64,000 nt of DNA, taken from positions 2,790,001 through 2,854,000 of the forward strand of contig JAJHTX010000002.1 of the NCBI GenBank assembly GCA_032164295.1. Reading direction: 5' to 3'. The notes beneath the pieces are model-generated. The model ran no database searches, had not been told where the DNA came from, and saw only the letters and a list, made by a program, of their open reading frames with translations. Position numbers and translations under genes: made by a program. This DNA is from Inonotus obliquus. Taxonomy: Eukaryota; Basidiomycota; Agaricomycetes; Hymenochaetales; Hymenochaetaceae. Shown piece by piece: positions 1-12,127 of this stretch (its first letter is position 1; each line of letters begins with the position of its first letter).

Positions 1-5
1 TCTAG

Positions 6-305
6 ATCACAAAGCTCGCGGAATCCGTTATTGAAGATATCAACGAAGAACATGTAGGCGGATGGACGGAAATGCTTCAAGCTTCAGATCCACCTATCAA
101 TGGTATGACACCAGTCACGGCCTACATGGACGAAACAACCCTAGCAAAAGTCTCTCTTGCGTTCAATTCGGACAAGATCAAGAAATTACTCGGATATCAA
201 TTGAAACATCCTCAATTTCGTAAAGAGGAACTTGGAGGGATTGTTGATCGTTGGAAGGAGGAAGGGAGTTGGCCTAGGGTTGAAGCTAGAGCTTCTAGTA
301 CATGA
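6..305 (+). CDS. NAD(P)-binding epimerase/dehydratase-like protein, 3' end only
   Basis: This is the last exon of a gene that begins outside the window. A TAG at 3-5 can serve as the acceptor (TCTAG), after which the frame stays open to the TGA at 303-305. The roughly 99 residues include a segment reading KIKKLLGYQLKHPQF followed by IVDRWKEEGSWP. That layout resembles the C-terminus of fungal NAD(P)-binding (epimerase/extended SDR-like) proteins, where a helix-GY-x-P motif precedes a terminal WK-x-EG-x-WP. The Rossmann fold and catalytic YxxxK would lie upstream and cannot be seen, so the reaction is unknown. The assignment rests on C-terminal resemblance only; that this is the end of a real gene is more certain than the family. 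Confidence 0.55.
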   Translation: MTKLAESVIEDINEEHVGGWTEMLQASDPPINGMTPVTAYMDETTLAKVSLAFNSDKIKKLLGYQLKHPQFRKEELGGIVDRWKEEGSWPRVEARASST

Positions 306-1162
306 ATGAACGGAAAATGGATTTGATTGGTTGAAAGAAAGATTGTTATGCTCCTTCGTTTTGTCGTGCCGTTCGTACTCCTTATCTGCATCAAATATTT
401 CTCGTTTCGTTGTGTTTTGGTCTTTCCTGTCTTCTTTTTTCTTCCCTTTTTCTTACAGTTATTCCTTTCTGTCCTCCACCTTTTCAATCTTCCTGTGTCA
501 ATCATAATGTCAGAACGGTATCCTCCCTCTTCAACTCTTTACCAATTCCTACAAGTCTTTGTTTTTTTTCCGTCTCGTCCCTCACCTCTCACTTCACTTT
601 ATTCATTATATTCTCATCGTCTTTTATATAGCCATGACATTCCCGCAGGCAGCGTTCACCCATTTTCCTTTTCAACATTTGACTGAATTCGGTTGGCTTG
701 AGCTTCCACTGTCTCTCTTCTCTCTTTCTTTCTCTTACTCCTGTCCTAGATCGCTGCTGATTCCGTGACTACTAGTAGATATATACTTCTACTAGTACTT
801 GAAGTCTCATCCTAACTAACGCTCGCCCTCACTAATATGATGTTGGGATTATAGGCAATGCGGGTTTGAAATTTCAAGAGAGCTCCTTGGTTGAATGGGT
901 GATGTCACGGTCTTGGGATACTCTTGTTGACTCGCCACATCTCTTGGCTCATTCGGTTCGGTAATCGGTGGCTCGGCTGCTGTTCTTGCATGGCCGGCAA
1001 CAGCAACTTATGCGGCAGCGGCAGCAAGTTTATAGCAAAGACCGTCATACATATAAGAGTACTAAGGAAACTTGTACTCACTCATTCACTCTCTGCTCTA
1101 CTTCTTTCCTTTCCTTTCAATCTTACACTTCTTCGTCTAGTACTTGCAGTCTTGGATCTTGA
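306..1162. other. Intergenic region, pyrimidine-rich
   Basis: This holds the 3' flank of the epimerase-like gene and the 5' flank of the cytochrome b561 gene. Long CT-rich runs (about 420-740 and 1080-1140) are typical of fungal promoters and UTRs and create spurious hydrophobic ORFs. The only distinct structure is the hairpin at 770-797. I see no supportable gene. Confidence 0.6.
770..797. repeat. Perfect 10-bp inverted repeat with 8-nt loop
   Basis: The arms are TACTAGTAGA at 770-779 and TCTACTAGTA at 788-797, exact reverse complements separated by TATATACT. It could form a hairpin in DNA or RNA. It lies between the 3' end of the first gene and the promoter of the second, so a 3'-end role is possible, but the sequence alone does not show one. 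Confidence 0.6.
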
Positions 1163-2803
1163 ATGACCTCCCTTTCTACTTCTTCAGGCATTACTACGGG
1201 TACGAGTACGAGAACGACGATCGCGTTAAGGAAGATGCAACCTGGTGGTAGCAATGGTAGCAGTGGAGGTGGAGGTCCTTTCGCAAACGCAAGAAACTCT
1301 TACGCCGACGCTGACGGTGCAATTGCCGAGAGTTCCTCCTCTATGTCTATGACTAGGAGCTTCGACAGCGTCGACAGTGAAATTGAGGTTTTCGACTTTG
1401 GCCGTGGCGTTGATTCGTCCGAGATGGATACTCGACTGAAGAAATCCCGTATTGTGTGGAATCATTGGAATGGAAGTGAGAAGGATGTATCGGTGCGGAG
1501 TAGGTTGGTTGACCCTGTTACACTTCGTGCTAGGAGGGAAGAGAGACCTGGAGATAATCTTGCTAGGAATGTGGCGTTGGTGAGTACTTTCCGAGTTGAT
1601 TGGTATAGATATGGTGTTGTTAATATCGTTTCGTTTGTTAGACTCTCTCAATTGTGTGTCTTTCCTCAAATTTGAATGCGAAATCAAGGTGCTGAATGAT
1701 TGAATGGATGTGTTGTAGTTCTCGACTGTTTATACGACATATCTCATTGCATCGAGTAACCCTCGTTCACTTTCATGGTTTGCGTACCACCCTCCTTTAC
1801 AAATGGCTGCTCTCACTCTCTTTACACTCGGTGAGTCTCTCGCTCTTTCTTACTCACCTCAACTCAAGTTCAGTCCATGATGCCCCATACTCACACATTC
1901 ATACATTTTGTGGTTACAGGAATCCTAACTCTGCAACCGGCGACACAACCTAAAACAAAAGCCTCAGGATTAGTACGCCACCAAATATGTATGCTTCTCG
2001 CTGGAGCGCCACTTCTTGCAGCTGGGACATGGGTGATTTATCATAGTAAAGAGGTGAAAGCACGGAAGCATTTCACATCATGGCACGGAGTACGTTCATC
2101 CTAATTTCTCTCCCCTCTCCCTCTCCCTTCATCTCGTCCTTGGAACCGCCATCCCTTTCCCGTCCTCCTTCCCTTGGCATCCTCATGTCCAGAACGAGGT
2201 TCATCACATTCTCGTCCTCCAAGCTCTAAGCTATTACTCTTCTTGGTCTTTGTTCTTGGATACCTTTTACACATCCGCTTAAACCCCGACTTCTTAGACT
2301 ATCGGCATTGTTGCCGTCGCCTGGTTAATTATCCAAGTCTTCATCGGCTGTGCAAGCGTTTGGTTCGGTGGCGTCGTTCTGGGCGGTAGCAAGAAAGCCA
2401 AGAGTGTCAGGAAGTATCATCGGTTCGTTCGTTTCTTCTCCCTTCCTTCGTTCATTCACATTCGTTTCCTTTTTGGATACGGGTTGTTGATTCGTTAACT
2501 GTTGGCCTTACATCCTAATTACTCATGCTCGAGATAGGTTATCCGGATACGTTGTTTACTCCCTCTTATTATTTTCCGCGCATCGTGGTGGTGCGTCTTC
2601 GACATTTACGGGTACCCATGCAAGTAATGTCATGCGAATCATCGTGTATTATGTCAGTCCTATCATCATCGCTCTTGCTGTGTACAGCAGAATTAGGTAC
2701 GTCAAGAGTTTCTTCTTCGTTTTTCCTCCTTCCCATCCTAACTCCGATTTTTTCTTCCTTGTCATTCGGCTTGATCAGACCAGCTAAGATGAAACTCTTC
2801 TAA
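1163..2803 (+). CDS. Cytochrome b561/ferric reductase-type transmembrane protein
   Basis: The spliced model has exons 1163-1579, 1719-1830, 1920-2089, 2298-2422, 2538-2696 and 2779-2803, all joining in frame with GT-AG introns. About 150 disordered, Ser/Gly-rich N-terminal residues are followed by five or six hydrophobic segments. Candidate haem-ligand histidines sit in the family's usual places: RHQ at the start of one helix, HFTSWHG entering the next, KYHRLSGY, and a later HAS on the helix beginning VMRIIVYY. This is the cytochrome b561 core, which moves electrons across a membrane (ascorbate or ferric reductase activity is known for relatives). No DOMON domain is present. A later in-frame ATG (1235) could also start the protein. 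The short tail ends PAKMKLF. Donor, acceptor and specific membrane cannot be read from the sequence. Confidence 0.82.
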
Positions 2804-3050
2804 TCATCATCTCATCTCATCTCAACCCATCTATCTCTATAGATCAATCCAGTTTAGTAGTAGTATTTACCCACATGCAATTGGTTCTCTATAATGCTTT
2901 GATCATCTGGAAATATCTATGTATTAACTTATTGACTAACGGACTACGTGCGGGTGTTGCAAATAAAACGAAGATTTTTATGTAACAAAGCAAACGAAAT
3001 GAGGGGGGGAAGCGAAAGAGTGTGTATACGCATGTTCTTGGTGCATGAGT

Positions 3051-6000
3051 TTATTGTGCGGCTTGCTCCACATTAGGTGAGGCTTCGGGTGTATCGGTGG
3101 TCTGGGAAGACTCGGCCGCCGGTGGAGGAGAAACAGCGGGTGGCGGTGGAGAGGGTAGAACCTCGTCAAGAAACCCGGGAAGGAAACGCTCAATTCGCTC
3201 ACGTGTAGCTTGCCACAGCTCCTTTTGCCGCTCGGACCTTTTATCTTCTGATGCTGGAGGAACGAGTATATCCATTGCGTTCATGACGAGGACGACGTTC
3301 TTTAGCGACTCAGGAACCGCTTCGTACTAGATTCAGAAATCGTGTCAGGTCCAGTCGGTAGATGAGTATAGGAAATGTGTAAGAACTTACGAGTTGGTCT
3401 CGTTTGTCTGCATTCATCAACCGATCAAGTAACCCAAGAATCTCCATCCACAAAGGACGAATATCCTTCTCCATCGCCGCATCGTTCACCTCAAGCTGGA
3501 TGAACACCTTACAAAGCAACACCGACGCACGCAAGCGCGTCTCAGACATCCCACGTGGATCACGTCGTATAATCTGTGGTTGGAATAGGTTATCCATAAG
3601 TGGAAGAACCACCTGATCGAAAACAGTTTCCGATAAGTCCTTGACGCCTGGTAGGAGAACTTGTTGACCGAGGAGAATACGTTGTAAATGAATGAGTGCG
3701 GTATGTCGGATTTCTCTGGAGGCGCTAGTTGATTGGCGTGCGAGGGCGAAGATGAGAGGAAGCGAGCATTGTTTCCAGAGTTGCTCGGCGGGAACACGCT
3801 CGTTCTCTGCGAATCGGGGAACGAACTTTTTCATCTCGAACAGGAGGTCTACAGACTGCTTTCCACGTTGAATAGCATGTTCACTACAGCACTTCACATC
3901 AGTAATCGCGAATTCTGGGTTGAACGATTAGATTCTTACAACAGCGGCGATTCAGAATCTTTCCGCTTATCTCTCTGACCCGCATTTTCAACAGCAGAAC
4001 CGGCGGCAGAAGCATATTCATCCAGTATAGAAACGAGTCCGGCAAAGTTATCAGGCGATACATGTTGCTCAGGACCATCCGTAACAAGCGTTGTCAGTAG
4101 GTCGAATGCTTGTCGTGAAGCAGCAGGTTGCCTCATGGACGAGCGCATCAAGGCGAGGACCAAGCCCCATTCCGTCTGTGAGCGGATAATGTCTCGACGT
4201 TTCTTGACGAGTTCAACAACACCCGCAATGATCTGTTCTCCGACGGAAGTGGATACCGAAGTGGGCAAGCCACCGATGAGATCAAGAGATACGTATAACT
4301 GGTCTCGTAATGACGGCTTGCAGGTCTGTAAGTTAGAAGAAGCCTAGACGGACGATTGATAGATAAACTTACCTTATCTGCGATGACGAGCAACAAGCGC
4401 CATAGCCCAGCCACGGCACGCTCAATGAGAAGGATACTGTAGCTGGATGCAGAGGATAACAATGATGATAGATGCTCATAAGCAACAGGCCTGGTTGAAG
4501 CTCCGTCAGCTGGTTAGTACATGCGAGGAGAAATAACCACTCGCCAAGTCTCCTCGATATACTGAGGCGTCTTCGTAATAATGCTAATCATCATCTCGAG
4601 CAGGAAGATAGATCCGGGATCGTAGGGAAGAGCGTGTGCTGGAGGGTTCTTGCGAGAAGGATTAGGTGAGTGGACGGCAGCGGTATCATCGAATTCTTGT
4701 TTCAGTCTGGCCACGGTGCGTTCGTGAGCCAACGCTTCGAGTGCTCTGACGGCCCAAACCAAGGACTCATTTCGAAGTGCACTAAAGAAACGTGGAAAGC
4801 GTCAGAAATGGGCGGAGGTGCGTAATAATACAGACATACGGGATCTGAGCATAAAGCTCTTCGAGCCGGCATGCAGCCAGGCAATCGATAGTGCACAGCG
4901 TATTTTCAATTTCGGAATCTGTAGCCTCCGGTATGGTTTCCGCACTCGAGCTGTAAGGCGTAAGCAGGTACGATGATAGAGCAGAAAGCAAGCCACCATC
5001 CCCTCTCCCAGTAGGACGAGGTTGAGGTACAGTCGCGTGCAAAGGTATGTTGCTGACAAACTGTTCCATTTCAGGCATGGGTCCTGGGAGCAACGAGTGG
5101 AGGAAGAGATTGGTGAAGATTTCGAAGATCTAAGAAGCCTGATGAATTGCTGACGTCTTTGGAACGCCTGCGCGTACTGACCTGAGTCCACCCTTCCCTG
5201 ACTGCATTTCCGTTACCATTAATAATAGTGAACAGGACGACTGCTGCCAGTTGTCCCTTGAAGTCCGTTCCAAACTTGATTGAAAGGGACGATATTGTGA
5301 CGTCCTGACCTTCCACCTCGACAACGGGATAATGAGGAACGCGAGTCATCAGCGTATCGGGCACTAGGCTCGAGACTTGAGAAAGGGAGACGACCACATA
5401 GTCCAAAACCTCTGGAAGGTTGAAATGCACCGCCAACGTAGCCAATTGCCTGAAACCAGTGATAGCCCGCTGCACCGTATAATCGTCGTCGAATGTTGTG
5501 AATGCATACGCAATCGACCCAATAACAGATTTCCAGATCGAATTGAACATGGTGAAGTCGAAAAGGGAAGAACTGCAATGATGCAGTTTGCCTTTGGATC
5601 ATTAAGATGGTGCCGTCATCGAGAGCTGAAAGTCTTACCTGCCAATCGTGTTCGTGCTAGTAGCTCCTTCCAAGCGTAGCCAAACCCGACTTGGCCAGTA
5701 TGTTCTTCTGGCATGACGATCTCTCGCTTACGTATAGAGTCGTACACCGAGGTCTGCAGAAATGCTCGCTAAGTGAATCAAATTGGGCTCCTTCATTGGT
5801 CACTTACAAGGAATTCGGTAGAGAAGTCGGATCCATCATTTTGTCCGCGTAGGTTCTTTTGGTAATCCTCTATGGACATTCGTTTCTGAAGACCTACTCA
5901 TTCTCTGCTACAGGAAAAGAATGGTTGATTGCACTTACTCGGATCTGAGGATTGTGTAGATCGGTGTTAAGCATGACGATTGAGTATGTCAGAATGTAAA

Positions 6001-8589
6001 CTGAATCCTGCGACTTGATCTCATCTGCGGAAAAAAGTGAGATACAAGTTGGTGTGGAAAAAATGGACTCTATGAACCAGGTTCAGTTGCAAAATAGACT
6101 TCCGCAAACGTTTCAGCGATGCGCGAGATTTGCTGGGACTCGCCCGGGAGCCTGAAGCTCTCAAGGAGCTCCCTCAAAGCGTCGGCCACAGGTTTCTACC
6201 AGCACCGTTAATCAGAACTGTCGACGGGAGTCCTGATTTCCGACTTACATCCTTGAAGTCGAAAAGCTCGACGAACGCCTTCAAAACATCAATGTTTTCC
6301 GGTTTCGAAAGGAAATCGCCAAGCAACCGTTTGTCGAGACGATTACAACTTTTCAGGAATTTTGCAAGGCTCTTTGGACGACCTGTGGTTTCAGACAAGT
6401 CGGCATAGATCAATCTGTTTTCTTCTAGGAAAGATAGGCCAACTCTTGGCTTCGTATTGAATCGGGAAGCGCCGGTCAAGACAAGCCGTTTACGCGATTT
6501 CGATTCGAGGAGTTCGTGTGGAGTCGGAAGATCCTGAAAAATCATGAGTAGGCTTATCAAAAGCGAAAGACCCAGCAGTCACATACCGGAGGCCATGGCC
6601 CTTCTCGCTTAGGGAAGAAGGCAAAATGAGAGATACGTCCACACTAACTACTAAGAGAACGTACTGAGCCAGCTCTGTCGCACATGTCCTTGATGAATTC
6701 CAGTAACAAGTCAAGACACAAGAGTTGTGATGTTTGTTGAGTCAGGTCCCGAGGTCCAACGGAAGGCAGTCCGAATACACCCTGAAGAGTCGCATGAGAC
6801 TTAAAACTACACGATTTGAGTGATCCGATTCTACCTTGGTCAAGAAGGTCACCAACTTCTCGAAGAGGTCTTCGCAATTGACATCACAGTCATAGTTCAC
6901 GAATAGATCTACCATGAAGCCAGGGTATCGAGTAATTTGATTCAGTGTTTCTAGCATAAGCTCCTTCGTCTCGCCCTTGGCCGGCGCGATGGCAGGTTTA
7001 GGAAGCCCTATATTTTCTTCTTCCGCCTCGCCAAGTGATTGTGGGGTCGAATTGGCTGACCCATTGACCGGTGTACCAGGTCGCGGCGATACTGTGAGTC
7101 CCTTTTGCTGCGCCATACTCACAATCTGTGCCCTTGTCGGCACAGTGGGTGCCAGGCGGTCAACGGTGAAAGAGAGGAAGAGTTCTTGTTGTAACTTCAA
7201 GTGAGCACGCATTGTCTCCAGCATCGAGGATATAACCCGCAGTGACATGTAGAGCACTTTGGGGTTGTCCGAGCGGGCGAGTTGGAACAGATTCTTGCAC
7301 CCTTCGTCTTGGATAATGCCGATCAAAGTAGGATAGTCTCCTATCCGGGAACCAGCAACTTCGAATGCGGTATTGAGAATTCGAAGCGCCGTAAGACGTG
7401 TTGAATCGGTGTGTGTACGGTCATTCGGATCCAAGATTTTCACAAGGACACGAAGTAGCTCCACGATCGATGGTAATCCATCTAAAAATATAATCAGGAA
7501 AAATGCAAGCGTATACGTTTGGCTTAAGATACGTACATTCACTTCTAGGCACTGGAGTCCGTACATCTTCGAGAACATCGACCTGCTTTCCCTCCGACAA
7601 GCTGGTGCTCAGCCGATGTGGTGTCGGTGGCCTGCTGTGCTCTGGTACGGAAGGAATTTCTAACGATGGGGTTTGTCTGGTCTGGACGTTCATCGTCAGC
7701 TCATTGTCCGAAGGACTCGATTGTGAGCTCGCTAGTTTCTTTTCCTCTTCCTGGGGAATGAGTGAATACAGGCGGCTGAGTATCTGCCGTACAATCGCAT
7801 GCATAGCTGACTCGGCATATCTGCGGAGAACCTCTTTCCAACGCAACACCCGTTACTAAACTAGTTAGGTATATGTTGTAAGCTTGAGCACGTACCGCTT
7901 AATCGCATCTGACAACACGTAGTCAGGACCGTCTCCAACATCTCGCATACTTCAATGTCTCCGAGCCGCCTTCCCACAGGACCGCACATACATTGTTCTA
8001 TTACGGCCATTATACGATAGAGTACGACTTCATCGCTCGACGCATCACTCGCTTCGAATTTGCAGTTAGAGACAGTACCACTGAGTTCTGCCAAAATGGG
8101 TTCAAGATCTGGAGCACCTGGAGAAATGAAATTTGAGACGAAGAAGTGGTGGATGGCGCCAAGTGCGGCGGAAGTGATCGGCCCCGTCGACAAAGGTGAG
8201 CGAATCAATGCGAAGAACGGGGATAGGAGAGACGCAAGAGACAGAGCGCTGATATCTGCGAAATTAGCGCGCTATAAGCATCAGAGTTAGGATACATATG
8301 CAATCGTGGACTCACCGATGGCATCTCGAACTTCTTTCTTCAGCTCAAGGAATCCCGCCATTAACAATACTTCTTGTCTGACGGACCTAGGTAACGCGTC
8401 TGACCCTCCGCCAGTGCGTCTCAGACCCATACTTGCTGCGAGCGCGTCATCTCGAGTGTATACCGCTGTTTGTGAGCTGGCCGCCCAGCGCGAGTTCTTG
8501 CGCATTTCCGAGGTGACCGAGAGGATTTCTGAGCATATTATTTGCTTTTTTGACACCGAAAGTGGTACTAATGTCGCGTTTTCAGCCAT
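3051..8589 (-). CDS. ARF guanine nucleotide exchange factor, Gea1/2-GBF1 type (Sec7 domain)
   Basis: This is a large protein of roughly 1,500 aa in many exons. The start is ATG at 8589-8587; the preceding region is an intron-like gap to the proteasome gene. The N-terminal DCB/HUS region contains [19 protein letters not shown], a GBF1/Gea signature. The Sec7 domain lies at about 6450-5800 and reads [18 protein letters not shown] and then [11 protein letters not shown]. The catalytic glutamate finger is codon 6141-6139 of that FRLPGE motif. HDS-type helical repeats follow, ending in a Pro-rich tail and TAA at 3051. The last intron is 3390-3327. In yeast and animals this protein activates ARF1 on early Golgi membranes for COPI coat recruitment and is the brefeldin A target. 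The Sec7 domain looks complete and no break is visible. Exon borders other than those given were not all resolved. Confidence 0.93.
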
Positions 8590-8824
8590 ATCCAGACGGT
8601 CCACTCTGAGCGAGTGGCTAGAGAGTAACGAGCCAAAAGGCTGAAGAAATTGAGAAACCAGCAGCTAGTGCGTGTCACGGTCGCGAATATCCTATGATTC
8701 GCATACCTTTTTAAGTAGTTGATCACACAGCCACTGTTCAAGAACACGTGTCCTGACATGGTGTTTACAGATGTATTTTGCAGCAACTGCAAGGAAGACA
8801 AAGTACTGATACTGATACAAGAGT

Positions 8825-10091
8825 CTAAGCGTCCGATGCTGGAGCAGCTCCTCCGGCTCGCGAAGCCATTGCTGCCTGACCGGCAGCTGTAGCAGCCAAT
8901 CTCGTTCGCTTTCTTTCCGCCTCTGCAGAGAATAGATATCAATAACATGAAAATACGGTGCGAATCGGTGAACAAGGTACCTGCTTCTTTCTCGTGCTCT
9001 ATTTCAGCCACTATGCTCTCTATTTGCGCAAGATCTAAGTTCTGATGCAGCAGATAATAAATACAAGGTAAAGGCGACAGACAGCTTAACTACGCACCGT
9101 AACCCTTTCGTAGCCATCCATGACAGTGATTTCGATGTTCTTGGCGCCGGTCTGCACAACTTCAAGCAAGCTCTTGATTGCAAGTTTAATGGTTTCTTCC
9201 CGAGCCATGTCATCCCTGTGATTCTTCTCCAGGAATTCCCGTACGGTTTTCGATGAGCGGCCAATCGCATTAGCCTGAAAGCATTTATTAATGGGGGCAT
9301 ATCATTCAGCTTTATGATTGTCGCGCACCTTCCAAGCGCTATAAATCCCACTAGGTTCTGTCATATAAAGTCGCGGGTTCGTATCATGAGGGTCAAAGCC
9401 AATAATCAGCGTAGAAACACCGAATGGCCGTACACCACCCGACTGCGTGTAGCGCTACGAGCACGATGATATTACAATACATCGTGAAGAGACAGAAGTT
9501 ATGCGTACCTGCTGAATACCTGCGATGTGTCGAGTAATGTACTCCACTGTCACAGGATCCTCCACGGTTAGCCGATGGCTTTGACACTCGACTCGGGCCT
9601 TGTCAATTAAGATACGTCCGTCTGCAGTTAGTCCTATGGAGGAGGATATGGCGTCCTTTTCAAAAAATGATAGTCTTGAGCAAGTATCGATAGTAACACA
9701 CCAGCAAAGCCTAGACTTATATGATCGTCTATCATGACGACTTTTCGAACCGTACGAGGATCCTGTAGCTGCAGGACGGATTTCTTCTCAACTCCCAACA
9801 CTACAACATCTTTACCCCGTACACCAACCTAGGGAAGCAGAATCAGAATCCACAGTAATTGAAGATCTTCGTCCATTCATATTCACTGCACATGTTCCCT
9901 TCCTAACAGCTTCATTGGCGTATTCTACCTATATGCACCATGAGCAACCCATAGGGTGGTTCCAGTCATGATTCTTACCTGGAACAAGTGCCCATCCGGA
10001 GAGAAAACGGTAAGAGCTAAGTGACCAGTTCAGCGGATATTCCACTTTCATCTCATACTGCAAGCTTACCGCGATCATAAGAGCGAGACAT
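8825..10091 (-). CDS. PRE6: 20S proteasome subunit alpha 4 (PRE6/PSMA7 type)
   Basis: The start is ATG at 10091-10089, beginning [20 protein letters not shown], the N-terminal signature of alpha subunits whose first helix gates the core particle. It continues with [21 protein letters not shown] segment reading [20 protein letters not shown] then [10 protein letters not shown] is diagnostic of alpha 4 rather than other alpha subunits. The C-terminus is acidic/basic ([15 protein letters not shown]) and ends APASDA before TAG at 8825. At least six short introns interrupt the gene. It is divergent from the C78 protease gene, with 150 bp between the two start codons, so the promoter is probably shared. 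As an alpha-ring subunit it is structural, not catalytic. Confidence 0.93.
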
Positions 10092-10182
10092 CGTTCAAGT
10101 CCACAACTTCAAGCAGAAAGAAGTACGCGGAGAGGATGCATACGCGGAAGGACGCGCGTCTGACCTGATGACCTGAAGATTG

Positions 10183-10197
10183 CACGTGCATCACGTG
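10183..10197. promoter_or_regulatory. Two CACGTG boxes in the alpha 4 / C78 protease divergent promoter
   Basis: CACGTG occurs at 10183-10188 and 10192-10197, in the 150 bp between two divergent starts (10091 minus, 10242 plus). CACGTG is the E-box bound by bHLH factors such as Cbf1 in yeast. Binding here is inferred only from the motif and position. Confidence 0.4.
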
Positions 10198-10241
10198 CCC
10201 CAGGTGTGACACGAGCGCGTCATGAAGCTGCAGCAACGCCC

Positions 10242-12127
10242 ATGGCCACGGAAGACGACGAGGTAGAAATCGTGAGCGTGAACGGGTGCGTTTATTTTGC
10301 ACAGTGCGTGTCATACACATACTCACTTCTCACTTCTACTTCATAAAGGCAGTCCGTTGAAGTCTTGTGCGAGATCTGTCATATTTCTCTCACTAATAGA
10401 TCCATTCACAAAAGACAATCGCACTATGACGAGCATTTTAAGGATGCATCGGATCGTGAGCTTCTGTTATCGCGTCCAGGATGAGCGACCTCTTAGACTT
10501 CTCTGATAGAGCCTGAAAGGGACTCGTCAAGAATCATTGACCTTTCTGGAGGTTCTCACCAAGGGAATAACCGATTCGTTACAGTGAAGAAAACTGCGGA
10601 AGGAGAGGACAAGCTTCCAACGCCACCTTCCTCAAAGCAAAATATATTCTGGTACCAGTCTCAAGACGCGCCTCCACCTTCAAACTTCTCTCCACGTACG
10701 TAACACTCTTTGCATATATGCATGTATCCGAGTGGCAATAGTGAACCGTTTGCGAAGGTCTCATACCTTTGTTAAAGCAGGCACTATTCACATCTCACTC
10801 AAAAGGTCGAACGGTGCGCGCCGCCCTTTGCTACCCCGGCACAGTGTACGTTAATACGGAGTGGTGGGACCGTGTCTGGGGTTGCGGGTATGAAGCTGAA
10901 TATATCGAGTTAAATGCGGAATAATTGAACTTTAACAGGTACCGAAATTTCCTCATGGCCTGTACGGCGCTCATGGACCAGCAAGTGCAGCCTCTCTACT
11001 TCCCGGCACTTGATGGACCTTCTGCACCTGGCGTCAGAAACCTACAACAATGGATCGAGGATGCATGGCGTGCTGGATACGATCCAGTAGGCGCAGCTGA
11101 TCTGAAGTCTAAGCTAGTTAGCACGAGGAAATGGATTGGGACCGCCGAACTTCACGTTGCCTTCCTCTCACGAGGTATTCCAAGCTACCTCGTCGATTTT
11201 CCACACGTTGAGGCGAATGCGAGTGCGGTCTTGAACTGGATCGTGTCTTATTTCTCTGGGCCTTCTCGTGAGGCCGGGGATTTGCGTCTGAAAGCCAAGG
11301 TCAAGGCAACCGTAGATGAAGCTCTACGTGGAGCGAGTCCCGTGGTCATGACGGATCGTATGCCTCTTGTCCTCCAACATAAGGGGCACTCACGAACGAT
11401 CATTGGCTATGAACGAAGTAAAGATGGCTCGATCAATCTTCTCTGCTTTGATCCTGCACAGTATGTTATTTCAATTTTTCTCTTCAATGAGGATGGAAGC
11501 ATTCAAACAAGATTCCAGGCGTCCACCATCATCAATCCGCGAAGCCGGACTTCAGCATTTCAACTCATCTCGAACGCAACATGATTCTTCTGTCGGTTCC
11601 TCAAATACGACTGAACGCCATCATGGCATATCCCCATCGAAGATAATTCATAATGTACTTCATCCTAGATCGCACAAGGGGAAAGAAGCGGAACGTAACA
11701 TCGATATAAGCGCCAAGAAGCGAGGATTAGAACATGATACCGGACCAGATTCAAAACGTCCAAGAGGTGGCCTTCATGCTCTGAATAATGTGCCCGCCGC
11801 GAATGAAGGAGTCATCGAGATCTCTGACGACGATGAAGTAGTGGAGGCTGAACCTACTCCTCGACCTTCTCCCTCAAAGACTCCCTATAAGTCTGCTGCT
11901 CCAGAACTTGACTACATCAAAGTTCTTGACTTCTTCAGGCTCAAACCCAAGAAAGTCGGGTATGCATTATACATGTTTCCATCGTTTATCAAAGTACCGC
12001 TACTGACAGTTCGATCGTATTTAGAAAAAACGACCGTTATCAGATACTGTACTTCCCTCTTGAAGACGTCCTCACAGACGATGAACGCTGGAGACGGAGG
12101 ATCGTCACTTCCGAAGTTATCCAGTAA
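10242..12127 (+). CDS. C78-family cysteine peptidase, ZUFSP/ZUP1-like deubiquitinase
   Basis: The reconstructed gene starts at ATG 10242 (MATEDDEVEIVSVN) and splices in frame to a C2H2-type finger (CEIC, then HKRQSHYDEHF). It continues through a short linker to RTVRAALC and the peptidase core. The predicted nucleophile is the Cys of WGCGYRN (codon 10883-10885), which sits right before an intron at 10888-10938. Further motifs are QWIEDAWRAGYDP, RKWIGTAE, SYLVDF (catalytic Asp) and HKGHSRTIIGYE (catalytic His, codon 11387-11389). After FDPA comes a basic/acidic low-complexity insert of about 130 aa (11530-11900) including EISDDDEV, before the final strands ending ERWRRRIVTSEVIQ. Human ZUP1 cleaves K63-linked ubiquitin and fission yeast Mug105 prefers K48 chains; linkage preference here is unknown. 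The insert is longer than I expect for the family. EISDDDEV resembles a SUMO-interacting motif, which is only a guess. Confidence 0.85.

Noticed and set aside
327..768. Overlapping hydrophobic ORFs on the plus strand
   Set aside because: They lie in CT-rich intergenic DNA that encodes Phe/Leu/Ser by composition alone, and mostly start at non-ATG codons.
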